64,000 nucleotides of DNA from Ectocarpus siliculosus (Eukaryota; Sar; Phaeophyceae; Ectocarpales; Ectocarpaceae): positions 1,893,271 to 1,957,270 of the forward strand of contig FN649751.1 of assembly GCA_000310025.1 (NCBI GenBank). Reading direction: 5' to 3'. This document shows positions 1-9,333 of this stretch, piece by piece. Position 1 is the stretch's first letter. Each line of letters starts with the position of its first letter. The translations under genes and the position numbers were made by a program. The notes below the pieces were generated by a model. The model did not search any database. It was not told where the DNA came from and saw only the letters and a list, made by a program, of their open reading frames with translations.

Positions 1-1
1 C

Positions 2-217
2 CCGTCATCACAAGGGCTGCCACCAGAAAACAGCGCACCGGCTGCTGTGGTGGCCCCTTCGGCGACGACGGTAGCGGCGGCGGCGCCAGCTCCGGCGCCG
101 GTTTCGTTCGGCGACATGATTTCCCAGGCGTTCAGGAGTCGGGAGCTTTCGGCGGTTGCGGCGGCGTCGGGGGGGCTCTCTAGCGGAGACGTGCAAAACT
201 GGATCATGCAAGCGTGA
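2..217 (+). CDS. C-terminal end of an unidentified protein (5' part outside window)
   Basis: The frame starting at base 2 is open from the window edge to a TGA at 215-217 (71 residues). It begins Pro/Ala/Val-rich and low in complexity (runs of Ala-Pro), then changes to a more ordinary end containing FGDMISQAFRSREL and finishing WIMQA. A disordered linker followed by a short amphipathic tail is a plausible protein C-terminus. I do not recognise the family. No splice acceptor was needed, so the exon probably starts left of the window. It could also be a chance GC-rich frame, since an overlapping frame is open too. About 280 bases of unremarkable sequence separate it from the foldback repeat. 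Confidence 0.4.
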   Translation, partial: PSSQGLPPENSAPAAVVAPSATTVAAAAPAPAPVSFGDMISQAFRSRELSAVAAASGGLSSGDVQNWIMQA

Positions 218-489
218 GGAGTAGTATGCGTACGTTAAGAGGCAGGGTTTCGTGCGGTGCCTGTGAGTGCTGTGCGTTGTCGCTTGTCAAGTGTTTTTTT
301 AAGCGTCGTGAGTTCTGGCGAATGTCTGTGCAGAAGCGAGTCCGCGTTGTGAGTCTGGCTCCCGTCTCCTGAGAATAACTGCCTAGCATGCTGCCGCGAG
401 CCTTGAGGCTGAGGTGGTCGCTTACCCTTGTTGGGTGAGGGTGGTAGTCGTGCGTAACAAACGCTACGGGGGGGGGGGGGAGGTAGTGC

Positions 490-812
490 TGTCATTGAAC
501 TTGCTCTTGGGGGGCGGGTGTTCTTGATGAAACACAGTCGCGTGCGTCACCGCATACCCATGGCTCGCTGTGTGGCCGCTCTGGGTTGGTACTGCCAACG
601 TTCCTCGCCGCCGTACTGTTGTGTCGCGTTGGCCTGCCCGTCGGAGTACGAGTGAGCCCACGGGCAGGCCAACGCGGCACAGCAGTGGCGGCGAGGAATG
701 TTGCAGTACCAGATCGGAGCAGCCGTTGCGGCGAGCCAAGGACATGCGGTGCCGCACTCGACTGGTGATATATCAAAACACCCGCCACAAGAGCAAGAGC
801 CTCAACAACAGC
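490..812. repeat. Foldback (hairpin) repeat, arms about 150 bp
   Basis: The left arm (about 490-648) and the right arm (about 657-812) are imperfect reverse complements around a loop of roughly 8-10 bases. Matching landmarks are CGTTGGCCTGCCCGT at 622-636 against its complement at 659-673, TCCTCGCCGCC against GGCGGCGAGGA, and GGCGGGTGTT near 516 against AACACCCGCC near 777. Arm identity looks high by eye, so the structure is either recent or kept. It resembles a foldback or hairpin MITE. No target-site duplication was identified. Confidence 0.8.
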
Positions 813-817
813 TGCAC

Positions 818-1124
818 CTTCCCAACCGGTACGCTCCCCAGGGCAACCTCCACGTCCGCCAGCCACTGCTTTATAGTCCCCAAACGCAACCAACCTAGTG
901 TTGAGTCCTGAAGGATGGTATGGTCTATACCCGTGTCCCCCCTACCAAGTAAACCAGCCGCCTTAAACTCTCGGCTGCGGGTGCAGGCCTTGGCCGTGCA
1001 GAGGAGGGATTGGAACGCAGTCATGACCGTGTACGTGCCGTCGTCTTTCGACCCGCGGGTGTCGTAGATATCACATTCCGACAACGGCGACTCGAGTGTT
1101 GAGTCGTCACCCGGGCTCCTTGGG
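818..1124 (-). CDS. Possible exon of an unidentified protein
   Basis: A minus-strand frame of about 100 codons reads as ordinary, non-repetitive protein (for example CDIYDTRGSKDDGTYTV, then a Trp-containing stretch WLRLGTIKQWLADVEVALG). It ends at a good donor, GGGAAG|GTGCAG at 818/817. The upstream limit is uncertain; an AG just before codons for Glu-Pro-Gly (near 1117-1124) is one option. The exon stops right beside the foldback repeat, which would then lie in the following intron or UTR. Family not recognised. The complementary strand carries no comparable frame here. Confidence 0.35.
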
Positions 1125-1186
1125 GATTCTCATGTTGTGACACACTCCTTGACGGTTTTTTGTTGGGGGGGGTGGGGGTGACGCAG

Positions 1187-1281
1187 GTACCCGGAGTGGA
1201 ACAAGGAGGGCCCCAGAATGAAAGCTCTGGCCGTGGGGATCGAGGAGGCCTTGAACGAGAGCTTCGTGTCGAGAGGGGGAG
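1187..1281 (+). CDS. Possible short exon, unidentified
   Basis: A 95-bp segment lies between a strong acceptor (GACGCAG| ending at 1186) and a strong donor (|GTGAGC at 1282). It translates without stops to YPEWNKEGPRMKALAVGIEE followed by ALNESF. About 80% of its third positions are G or C. Its neighbours 818-1124 and 1626-1815 favour the other strand, and the minus-strand frame here is also open, so the coding strand is not settled. Confidence 0.3.
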
Positions 1282-1625
1282 GTGAGCAGCCGAGGCCTGA
1301 CTCTTGAGGCGGCGTCCGGCTCCTTTGTTCGCGTCCGTGTATGCATACAACGAAGAACGCCGCAGGGTCCTGAAGCGTGCCCACAAGCCGAACAAGTAGG
1401 GTCCCTAAGGGGAAGATAACGACGTATTCTGTAGGTCGCAACGAACGCGTTACGGCGAATCACTGCTCTTGTCGTTGTTGATCACTTCTTGGTAAATCTG
1501 TAGTACTGTCGGGCTCCATCGATACATGGGACACTACTCGGTGGGAACCGCATGCATGTGGCCTTGAAAGTGGTGGAACTTTGTCGTAACGGCGAAAGAA
1601 GGAATGGTGTTCCAGGGGTACCTAC

Positions 1626-1815
1626 ATGGATCAATGGATGCAGGGACATAGCTGAAGGTCAAGTTTAGGACTGGGGACATTGGGCTTCGAGACCGTAGGT
1701 AGATATGTAGGAACGTAGACGATGACGACCTCAAGTCAAACATGAATGTGGCTCCGAGTGCAAAGACCGGGTTCATGTAGTTGCAGAAACTATGTCTTAC
1801 GAAAAGAGAATTGTA
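1626..1815 (-). CDS. Possible exon, unidentified
   Basis: A minus-strand frame reads through hydrophobic and Ser-rich sequence (MNPVFALGATFMFDL, then SSSS, then a run ending YVPASIDP). It meets a donor ATCCAT|GTAGGT at 1626/1625. It may belong to the same gene as the candidate exon at 818-1124. No family recognised, and codon use is less GC-biased than in the certain exons. Confidence 0.22.
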
Positions 1816-3612
1816 CATGACTAAGTGTAGCTGGGAAAAATGGCAGCAAGGTACAGAGCCATGTTTGAGTCATGGAAAGTGGGCTGAAAAGGCGGGAAGT
1901 GGTATCAATAGGATACGATAGGTAGGATAGGGAAGGCCCTTTTAAAAAATACCTTTGGCGAACTATGAAGGAACGATTGGCCATCGGTGGTCGGTCCCGA
2001 ACAATGCTCTGTCCTCTCGAGGACGCGTGGTCATTAGTCCACAACCGCTAACGCATGCGTAGCATGCGTACGCCCCCACTCCCCGCCCCCCGCCCCTTCC
2101 CCCGCGCGCGCAGACCGATGGGCAGAGGACTCGAGCGTCAAAAGAGTAAAGCTCAACAATGGAACACCGACGCCAGCCGTGGCGGCCGCGATCACGGCAG
2201 CAACGGCGGCGGCAGCAGCAACGGGGTCACTCGCATCGCCTAGAGAACCCGCCCCCGCCGCCGCGTCCGTTGCGCCCGTGGGGGCGGCGCAGACAGAGGG
2301 CCGTATCGACGTCTCTGGGATGACTGGTTGAATGCTCTGGTGCCGGGTGACCTGACCCGACCAGTCTAACTTTATTATTTTTGTCGTGACGTTTTTTAGC
2401 TGTTCCGGGGCAGGGGCGGGGTTGACTGATGTGTCGTCCTCCTCGCACCCGTGGATACATACACCCCTTTTTAGTTGTTTTCCCGTTGACTACCGGAAAA
2501 AACATGTACATTTGTCGGAGTGTACAGGGTAGCGGCCACGTTGTTAACGCACGGGTTAGGCGCAGAGAGAGGGTTCGGTAGGACCGCGGCGTGAAGGCGG
2601 GCGGAACCGTCCCTGTACGGGCTCGGGCTAGAAAGGCGCTCGCCTGGCAGTGTCGGTAGGGATGGAAACGGAGTAATATTATAGTAGTTGTCGTTCGTGG
2701 TGGAGGAGGAGGTTGTGGCTGTTTCTTTGGCGCGGTTTTGCGTAGTCTTGTGGTGTTGTTGTGTGGATACGATGACATTTGTACGATGATATATGTAGAG
2801 TACTACTGATAAACGTATGAGGGTGATGTTGGATTTTTTTTTTTCTGAGGGCGAGCTTTCGTTTTGTGTTGTTTCGTCACGGGGTACTTGTCCCCACGTT
2901 GACTGCCTGCTGTCTGTGTGTCACAAGCCCAAGGAGGACGGGACAGCAGTGTTGGAGCTGTGGGCTCCGTGTATCGAGCGAGCTAGACAAGGCGCAGCGC
3001 CTCGGCGTTGGCCCCATCGGCCGCAGGAAAAAGTACGCGACAAAACAACACTCACTCGTAGGCCTTACAACAGTTATGGAGGCCCTTTCCCTTTCAACGG
3101 AAAAATATCGGGAGTACAGAGAGCAAGCACGAAGAAAAAACAGGCAGAGCCAACCGTAAGCACAGGATACGTAAGGAAGAGGTGCTACAGAGCAGGGGTG
3201 TGTCTCGGGTGCCACTACGCATTATTCGAGCCTAGTGCACACCGGTGCCACTACGCAATATTCGAGCCTATTAGGGCAGTCCTGTGGTGTGGCCTTCCTC
3301 CTGTGTGTTACCTCGCCTGATGCGACCAGAAAAGTTGCACCGAAAGGTGTGAAGACCGACGTCCAGCCCAAATGGTATGACGAAAAGAAAAAAGTTGCAG
3401 TGAAACGAGACTTCTGGTTTGCCGATCAACGCAACCGCGCCCTCCTGTCGCTAGCTGTCCGATCGCGGAGACGAAACGCCCGCCGCAGGCACTGGTAGCG
3501 TATGCATCTATCGACAGCTTCTCCAAAAGCTCGCATCCCTGTTCGGTGTAATTCTTGTTTTATCGTGAAAAACACTCTGTCTGGAGACTTGTCTTTCCAA
3601 TGAGCGCAGGCC
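1816..3612. other. No convincing gene
   Basis: Mixed-composition sequence. A small + frame at 2055-2243 and an overlapping Ala-rich + frame ending TGA at 2329-2331 are open only because the DNA is (GCA/GGC)-rich. A short tandem duplication (two GTGCCACTACGCA blocks about 35 bp apart) lies near 3210-3260. Nothing else stands out. Confidence 0.4.
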
Positions 3613-4107
3613 CTACAGCTCTGTGTCAAACGTCGCGATAATATTTGAGTTGAATCGAGCATCGTCTTCCTCCGTGGTGTCATCAACATCAACCGCAGGG
3701 TGCGCCCTCGATGGTTTGGTCGAATCGCCCGCATCATCGGTGTCCTGCAAGGCGGCGTACGCGCGTTCCACCAGGGACCAGCGGGTCGCGCTCTCTGTCC
3801 TAGATGACGCTCCGTCCCTGCCAACGTGTTCGGGGCTGTGCGTCTTTCGCAGCCGGTTGAGGATCCGCCGTCGCTGCTTGGACCCTTGCTCGGCCGTTGT
3901 TTTGATTGTATTAATTTGTCGTTGTGCAAGTGAGCGATGAAGGGGGGTGGGGGGGGGGGGGTCATGGGAAAGTGTATCGGTGGCATTGCAGTCCGTAGCC
4001 CCCGGTGTTCCGCTATCATCTTCGTTGGTCAGGTAGCCGACACTAGCACTGTTGCGCACATCGTATTTGACGAAACAAGTCAATCTCCGTCTGCCCAACT
4101 CTTTCAT
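3613..4107 (-). CDS. Possible 3' exon of the PA/PDZ gene or separate small ORF
   Basis: An open minus-strand frame ends with TAG at 3613. Its last 95 codons are polar and acidic (DVDDTTEEDDARFNSNI) after a basic stretch (KQRRRILNRLRKTHSPEH), which looks like a disordered protein tail. It lies directly downstream of the PA/PDZ gene on the same strand, so it may hold that gene's final exon. I could not find a splice junction that keeps phase: the PA exon ends in phase 1, and an in-frame TAA lies just upstream, near 4132. A poly-C run (coding strand, about 3950-3960) sits inside the frame. Confidence 0.25.
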   Translation of the reverse strand: MKELGRRRLTCFVKYDVRNSASVGYLTNEDDSGTPGATDCNATDTLSHDPPPPTPLHRSLAQRQINTIKTTAEQGSKQRRRILNRLRKTHSPEHVGRDGASSRTESATRWSLVERAYAALQDTDDAGDSTKPSRAHPAVDVDDTTEEDDARFNSNIIATFDTEL

Positions 4108-4311
4108 CTCAATCGACTCTTTATCGTAGGTTTAGCCCGTGATGAGGATATACTCGCCCGCTGGATCGAACACGGTCTCCTTGCATACAGTAATGGATCA
4201 CGGTGGGCGACATCATAACACCATACCGTGTAATCTCAAATGCGTCTTAATACACTAGGGCGACGCGGCGACGAAGAACAAAACCCCACGCTTGGCAATA
4301 CCCTTCCTTAC

Positions 4312-4606
4312 CTTTGGGCCAGTTCGTGAGGTCCGAGGCCCAAACCACATCTCCCCACAGCTTCCCCAATTCATGTCGCTCCACCATATCCACCGTGACC
4401 ACGCCCCCCCCGTTACCACCAAAGCTGCGTTCCCCGCTCCCGCTGCCGTCTCCACCACCGCGGACTCGGAGCACCCAACCCAACAAGTGCTTGCCTTCCT
4501 CGTGCGATACGACGATCGTCAGCGGAGGGCAGCCGTCTACCGCATTGGAGGACGATTCTCGTTCGCCCCCCAACGGCAATCGCCGCTCACCACCTAACTG
4601 GCCGGC

Positions 4607-4644
<38 letters not shown>

Positions 4645-7600
4645 CGTTGTGCGTTGATTGTTCGCTGCTTCTTTCATGAGGGTCTCCCCCTCCAGGTCGA
4701 CCGAGCACCAGCATCGGCACCGGCGGCAACGCCGACGAGCCGTTGCTGCCGTCGTGAGCGCCGGCGACCGCGCTGATCGCTGTCGCTGAAGATACGGCGG
4801 CGATCATGTTGGCGTCGTCGGAAGCCTCGGTGAGGACGACCAGAAGCGCGGCGCCGAGTTGCTCTCCGAGCCTGACCTGGCTCTCGATGGAGCAGGCCGG
4901 GTCTGGCGGGAGAAGCAGAACCGTTGTGCCCTTCATCTTCGACACCGCTGGCGACGTTGTCTCGTCCTTCTCGGATCCCAGATGAGGTACACGTGTTGGA
5001 GAACGTCATGCCATGAGGGTTGGTGCATTTTGTTTTTGCGGCCCGTCGAGCACACGCACACAAAGCGACAGCTAGCGTGTGTACGTACCACGGATGCGGC
5101 GCCAGACGTTGCTACAGGGTGGAACAAACATTATTGAAACCTACGAGTTCATGCCAACACCAAGACAGTTACAGGCCGAAGAACTCTACAATTGGCGGGA
5201 TTCATGAGCAACTTTGTGTGCTGCTTGCAACGACGATAACCATGTGTGTGTGTCGTTATCGCGTTTCTCGAAGGGGGGGAGAAGTCATGGTTGGAAGCAC
5301 CAGAACGACTCAAGCATCAAGCATCAAGCATCACTAACTATATCTTCACCGATCTGACGACAAAAATGCCACAAAAAAAGTTGATACCACGATAAACTGA
5401 AGAGAAACAAAGGAAGCGAGGACGGGCGCAAACATAGTATTTCGAGAGTATTTCAGCATCTCTTGAGAGTACTACAGCATGTTCCCTCCGTACTTCCAAC
5501 TATTATACCTCGTGAGGTGAACGTGTGTTGTCGCAGGGGCCGCCAAGGATGGCGACGGTCGCGGTCGTGCCACTGCCCGGACTGTCCATTTCGGGGATGG
5601 TCGTCGACTCCTCCTCCAAGTTCAGAGGGCTGATTGCGAGCGCGCCGGTGACAAACGTCGACAAGAATTCCACGGTAATTGTTGTTTCTCCTCCTCCTCC
5701 TCCTCCTCCTCCTCCTCCTCCTCCTCCTCCTCCTTGTCCTTCACTCGCGGTCGTGTGTAGTCTTCGTGACCCAAGGAAGGGCAAGGAAGAACAGAAGAGA
5801 AACCGAAGAGGATGCTCAAGAACTCGTCGGTTTCACCCCAGCGGGTCGTCCGATAACTCAAGGATGCGCACGAGTCGCAAGAATAAAGTGTGAAGAAAGC
5901 CGGCCAGCGGCGATTTACCTGTCTCTGAGAGCCATCGATACATCCCTCCCGACTATGAACTTCACACCATCCCTTTCAAAGGGGGTGAGGGGTTGAACCC
6001 AACTACGCCAGACGCCCTCCTCCGACCACCATCAAGAACTGCGACGCGAGTGTGACTGCGATGCCTCCGCACCGTCGACAACTACAAAGGCACGTAGCGG
6101 CATCTGCCTGATGTGCTCCTTCAAACGGTCAATAAATAGTACCGCCGCTCGAAAGGAGTATATACTTCGGTCATGCATCCTCACGTTAAGTCGCCGCCGC
6201 GGAGCTGGCCTGAGCTTCTCTGCCGGCATTCTGGCAGCGTCAAACGTTCCTTCCCTCCCTCTTCCTCCACTTCCTTCCCCCCTCCCCGATCTTCTTCGCC
6301 GCCTCTATTAGTGATCACCTCGACGTCGGCCCTGGCAGCTGCTGGCGTGTCAGCAACCTCCGCCTCCCCTTGGCCTGGGGGTGTCGCAACCAACGACGGT
6401 GAAACATCTCCCCTCTGGTTGTTGATTTTCTCCCCCGCCGCCATTTCGATCGCTGGCGGGCCCCTTTTATCATCGGTAGGTGCCTTGTCTTCTTCGCCAG
6501 AGGCGGGATTCCTGGCCCCAGGGATAGGCAGCCGCCGACTACCCCGCTCCAATGGAGGGGATATTTCTCTTCGGGGTGACGGCGCTGGTTTGCCGCGATG
6601 GAGACAGGCCGCGTTAATGACGAGCGTTGCGGTGACCTTTCCTGTGGCGCGGGAGGTCGAGGCCGCCAGTTTTTGCAAGGCCTCCCCTGCGCCAAGACAG
6701 ACGGGATGCAGTGAAACTGAGGGGTTACGTGTGTGCATTCGTTTTGGCACACTAAGCCTGGGCTTTCGTTTTGACACAATAAGCCGCGCAGCCGGTTCAA
6801 GAACGGCGACAAAGAAGGAAAGTGCGTGGGTGGTGGTTCCTTTGAAGCGCTTGTGCCACCCCTTTCCCGCCACAACCACCAAAAAGAGTCACACCACCGG
6901 CACAGCCAGGAGTCCTCGCTGAGAGGGCAACACATCGGGTGCAGGCTTGTGCCCCACACTTTCGTTCAACACAAAGCCGATACGCCTACTTTCGTTTCGT
7001 GTAACGCCATCACCTCGGGGTCCTACAGGTTGCCGAAAGCTTACCGTCCAGTTTCGACACCATCACGACGGGAATGCCGACAGTTTGCCCCTCTTCTGCC
7101 TCCATCCTCAAGCGGCCGGCTCCTTCATCGGCCACAACCACGCTGGCCCCGCCAGAGTTGCTGACTGCGAGCGCTTTCGCAAGAAAGCTGCAGCGTCCTC
7201 GACGGACGAGGACGTGCGCGCCTTTAACCTTGATACACGCACACCACAACGGACAACATGGGCACGAAAGAATAAGCAACACTACACCGTCTAGGGATTC
7301 TTGTCGAGAAGGCATCCACTATTGCAGGAGATCGAAACTCCTCTGATCATTCCTGCCCGTCGAGCACGATCATCTCGCGTCTGCGTCCACACAGGTTTTC
7401 CGGTGCCCCAAGCACTGTCCCGAGGACTGATCGTAGGGCCCAAAGTGAGCTTGATCCCGTCGTGCTTGTCGTCACTGTCGCCATCGTCGTGGTCAGCGGC
7501 GGTGCCCCACTCTGTGGCGTTACCATGCAGGTCACATCCGATCCTAATTGGGTGGAAGTCGCTGAGTATTTATTCCCCACACACCTGTTGCGCGTTGAGG

Positions 7601-8751
7601 AGAGGCAAGCAGCCATCCTCTGGGATCGCCGACACAACAGGGAGAGCGGCACAACTGTCAGCCTCGCCACCGAAGGCCGCCACCGTCACGTCCACTGTTC
7701 CTGAGGGCAGCGGGCCTGTGGACAACGAGAGGTGCCACGGTGCCTGCTCCTGCCGAGGTGCATCGGTCGCGAAGGGTGAGAGTGAGGGCAGTTCCAGCAG
7801 GAGAGAGGCAACAAGGGTGCGTAGTAAGAGTTCACACGACACCTAGGGACAGCAGAACCGCACAGAAGGCGACTCTTTGGTTCCAACGCGCACAGAACCC
7901 TCGCCAATGCCGGACCATGTTTCAAGGTGAGCCAGACGACATCCATCCGCGTATCGCCTCGGTCGAGCCCCCCAATACGCCCCAAAATCGAACTAACCTG
8001 CTCAGCTTCTTCCCTGGTCATTGGTGAATACATGCCGTGTCCCTGGGATACACGCCCCGGTTGTTTGCCCGGTCGAACTCTCAGTGTGATGAATTTCCCG
8101 ACGTCGTCTTCGCCGACCTGGCGCTGGGCGGCATCCTGCCACTTTGACTCCACGACTCTCTGCATGGCATCTGCGAATTCCCCGGGACTGAACTACTGCG
8201 GCAAGCATCGCATACGCGGAGGCACGTTCGAGGTCGGGTCATCTTCAGCAAGCAAAATTAATTGGCATCTACAGGAAAAACCGGATGACCTTGTAGAGCT
8301 CAAGAGGCCACACTCAACATGGGCTATTTGGCACTCTCGGTGTGTGTGTGGTCTGTGTAGAAGCCTTCTAAGTCGTTCATTTGGGATGGGGGGACATCGT
8401 GCAATAACCCGACAAGAGAATCCTGAGAACAACCCCGTGTCCTCTCACATCACGGTTCTAGTCTCTTTACTACGCACCCACCTCGGACATGTTCTGTCCC
8501 TCGAGAGCAACAAGCGTGTCGCCCACCGCCAACCATCCCCGACGAGCTACCCACGGTAGCTCGCCGATTCTATCTCTCCGAAAGCTCAGTATCTCGAGAG
8601 CATGTCCGACGTTGACGCCCAAAGGTGTCGCCGACAGCGGGACATGGATGTCATAGTCATCTGCAGTGGTAGTACCGGAGTCGATTCTACCGGTGGTTGT
8701 TGAAGACGCCTCAACGAAGAAGACCAAGAAGGCTGCTGCCTGCCGCATCAT
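4312..8751 (-). CDS. Secreted PDZ-like and protease-associated (PA) domain protein (3' end unresolved)
   Basis: Exons in transcript order: 8751-8482, 8192-7998, 7749-7585, 7228-7045, 6686-6185, 5972-5919, an exon ending at 5523, then 4947-4312. Phases agree at every junction except the start of the seventh exon. The ATG at 8751 gives a signal peptide (MMRQAAAFLVFFVEAS). Residues about 35-125 resemble a PDZ domain (GWLAVGDTLVALEGQ, then ITLRVR). A PA domain follows: LPVVSAIPEDGCLPLLN spliced to VKGAHVLVRRGRCSFLAKAL and then IPVVMVSKLDGEALQKL. A second, degenerate PA domain spans exons 7 and 8 (TTVLLLPPDPACSIESQVRL, GAALLVVL). PA domains are non-catalytic lids or binding modules in secretory-pathway proteases and receptors; no protease motif is visible. 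Poly-Ser from a (CTG/CAG) run and Gly-rich linkers separate the domains. The final donor is strong (CAAAG|GTAAGG), so at least one more exon is expected. Confidence 0.75.
4612..4642. repeat. (CTG)n microsatellite inside the PA exon
   Basis: About ten CTG units on the + strand. Read on the minus strand they encode the poly-Ser tract between the second PA half and the conserved end of that exon. Confidence 0.9.
4948..5500. other. Intron of the PA/PDZ gene
   Basis: No coding frame or repeat of note apart from a short GCATCAA triplication near 5310-5332. Confidence 0.5.
5687..5735. repeat. (CCT)n microsatellite
   Basis: About 15 uninterrupted CCT/TCC units on the + strand, next to the seventh exon of the PA/PDZ gene. 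On the coding strand it is (GGA)n. It would be either a Gly tract or a purine-rich intron end, and this is the one junction of that gene I could not fix. Confidence 0.9.
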
Positions 8752-9333
8752 GCCAACGGTCGGTTGGAGAAGCAAGGTCTGGCTTATTATAGGGAACAAT
8801 GCAGGTAGTTGGACAGAGGTTAGTACGACTACCCGAGAGAAACAAGATGATTGCATGTATGTGTGGTTTCTCAGAAGATACAAGCTACGATGTAGATACA
8901 AACAAGCGATACAGGATTCGGACCGGGTTGGTACGTATGACATATCCGATATCCACAGCGGCGGCGACATGATCCCTTGCATTTGACATACTGCTGTGCG
9001 ATACTGCTCGGGAACACGCGCATTCTTTCTCCCTATGGCTCTACTTCGACGCTCTTACGATGAGCATTCGATGCCCTGGGCCACGCAGCGTTCCCATCGG
9101 GGACCTGGGGATGCAGGCCAGACCACGAGGCCGGACTGTGCTGATGGATCCCGCGACCAACTGCAGATTGCCCGCGACACAAGGCGACAGCGGCTCCGTG
9201 TAATGAGTGACGTCCCTGCCTTGATATCGCGGAGCACCCTTAGAGAGGAGAGTCAGCTCCAGCGCAGCACAGGTCCGAGCTTAGCACAATAGCAGCATTG
9301 ACAGCAGTCGTGCACACGGCAGAACACGGAAGC
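8752..9333. promoter_or_regulatory. Shared intergenic region between divergent genes
   Basis: About 580 bp lie between the ATG of the PA/PDZ gene (minus, 8751) and the ATG of the small + gene (9334). The segment should hold both promoters and both 5' UTRs. No clear TATA box or motif was found. Confidence 0.35.

Noticed and set aside
5525-5893. Poly-Pro and poly-Leu ORFs around the (CCT)n tract
   Set aside because: Products of the microsatellite; the neighbouring coding signal is on the minus strand.
6173-6922. 249-codon + strand ORF
   Set aside because: Antisense shadow of the phase-consistent PA/PDZ exon 6686-6185; no splice or start logic of its own.
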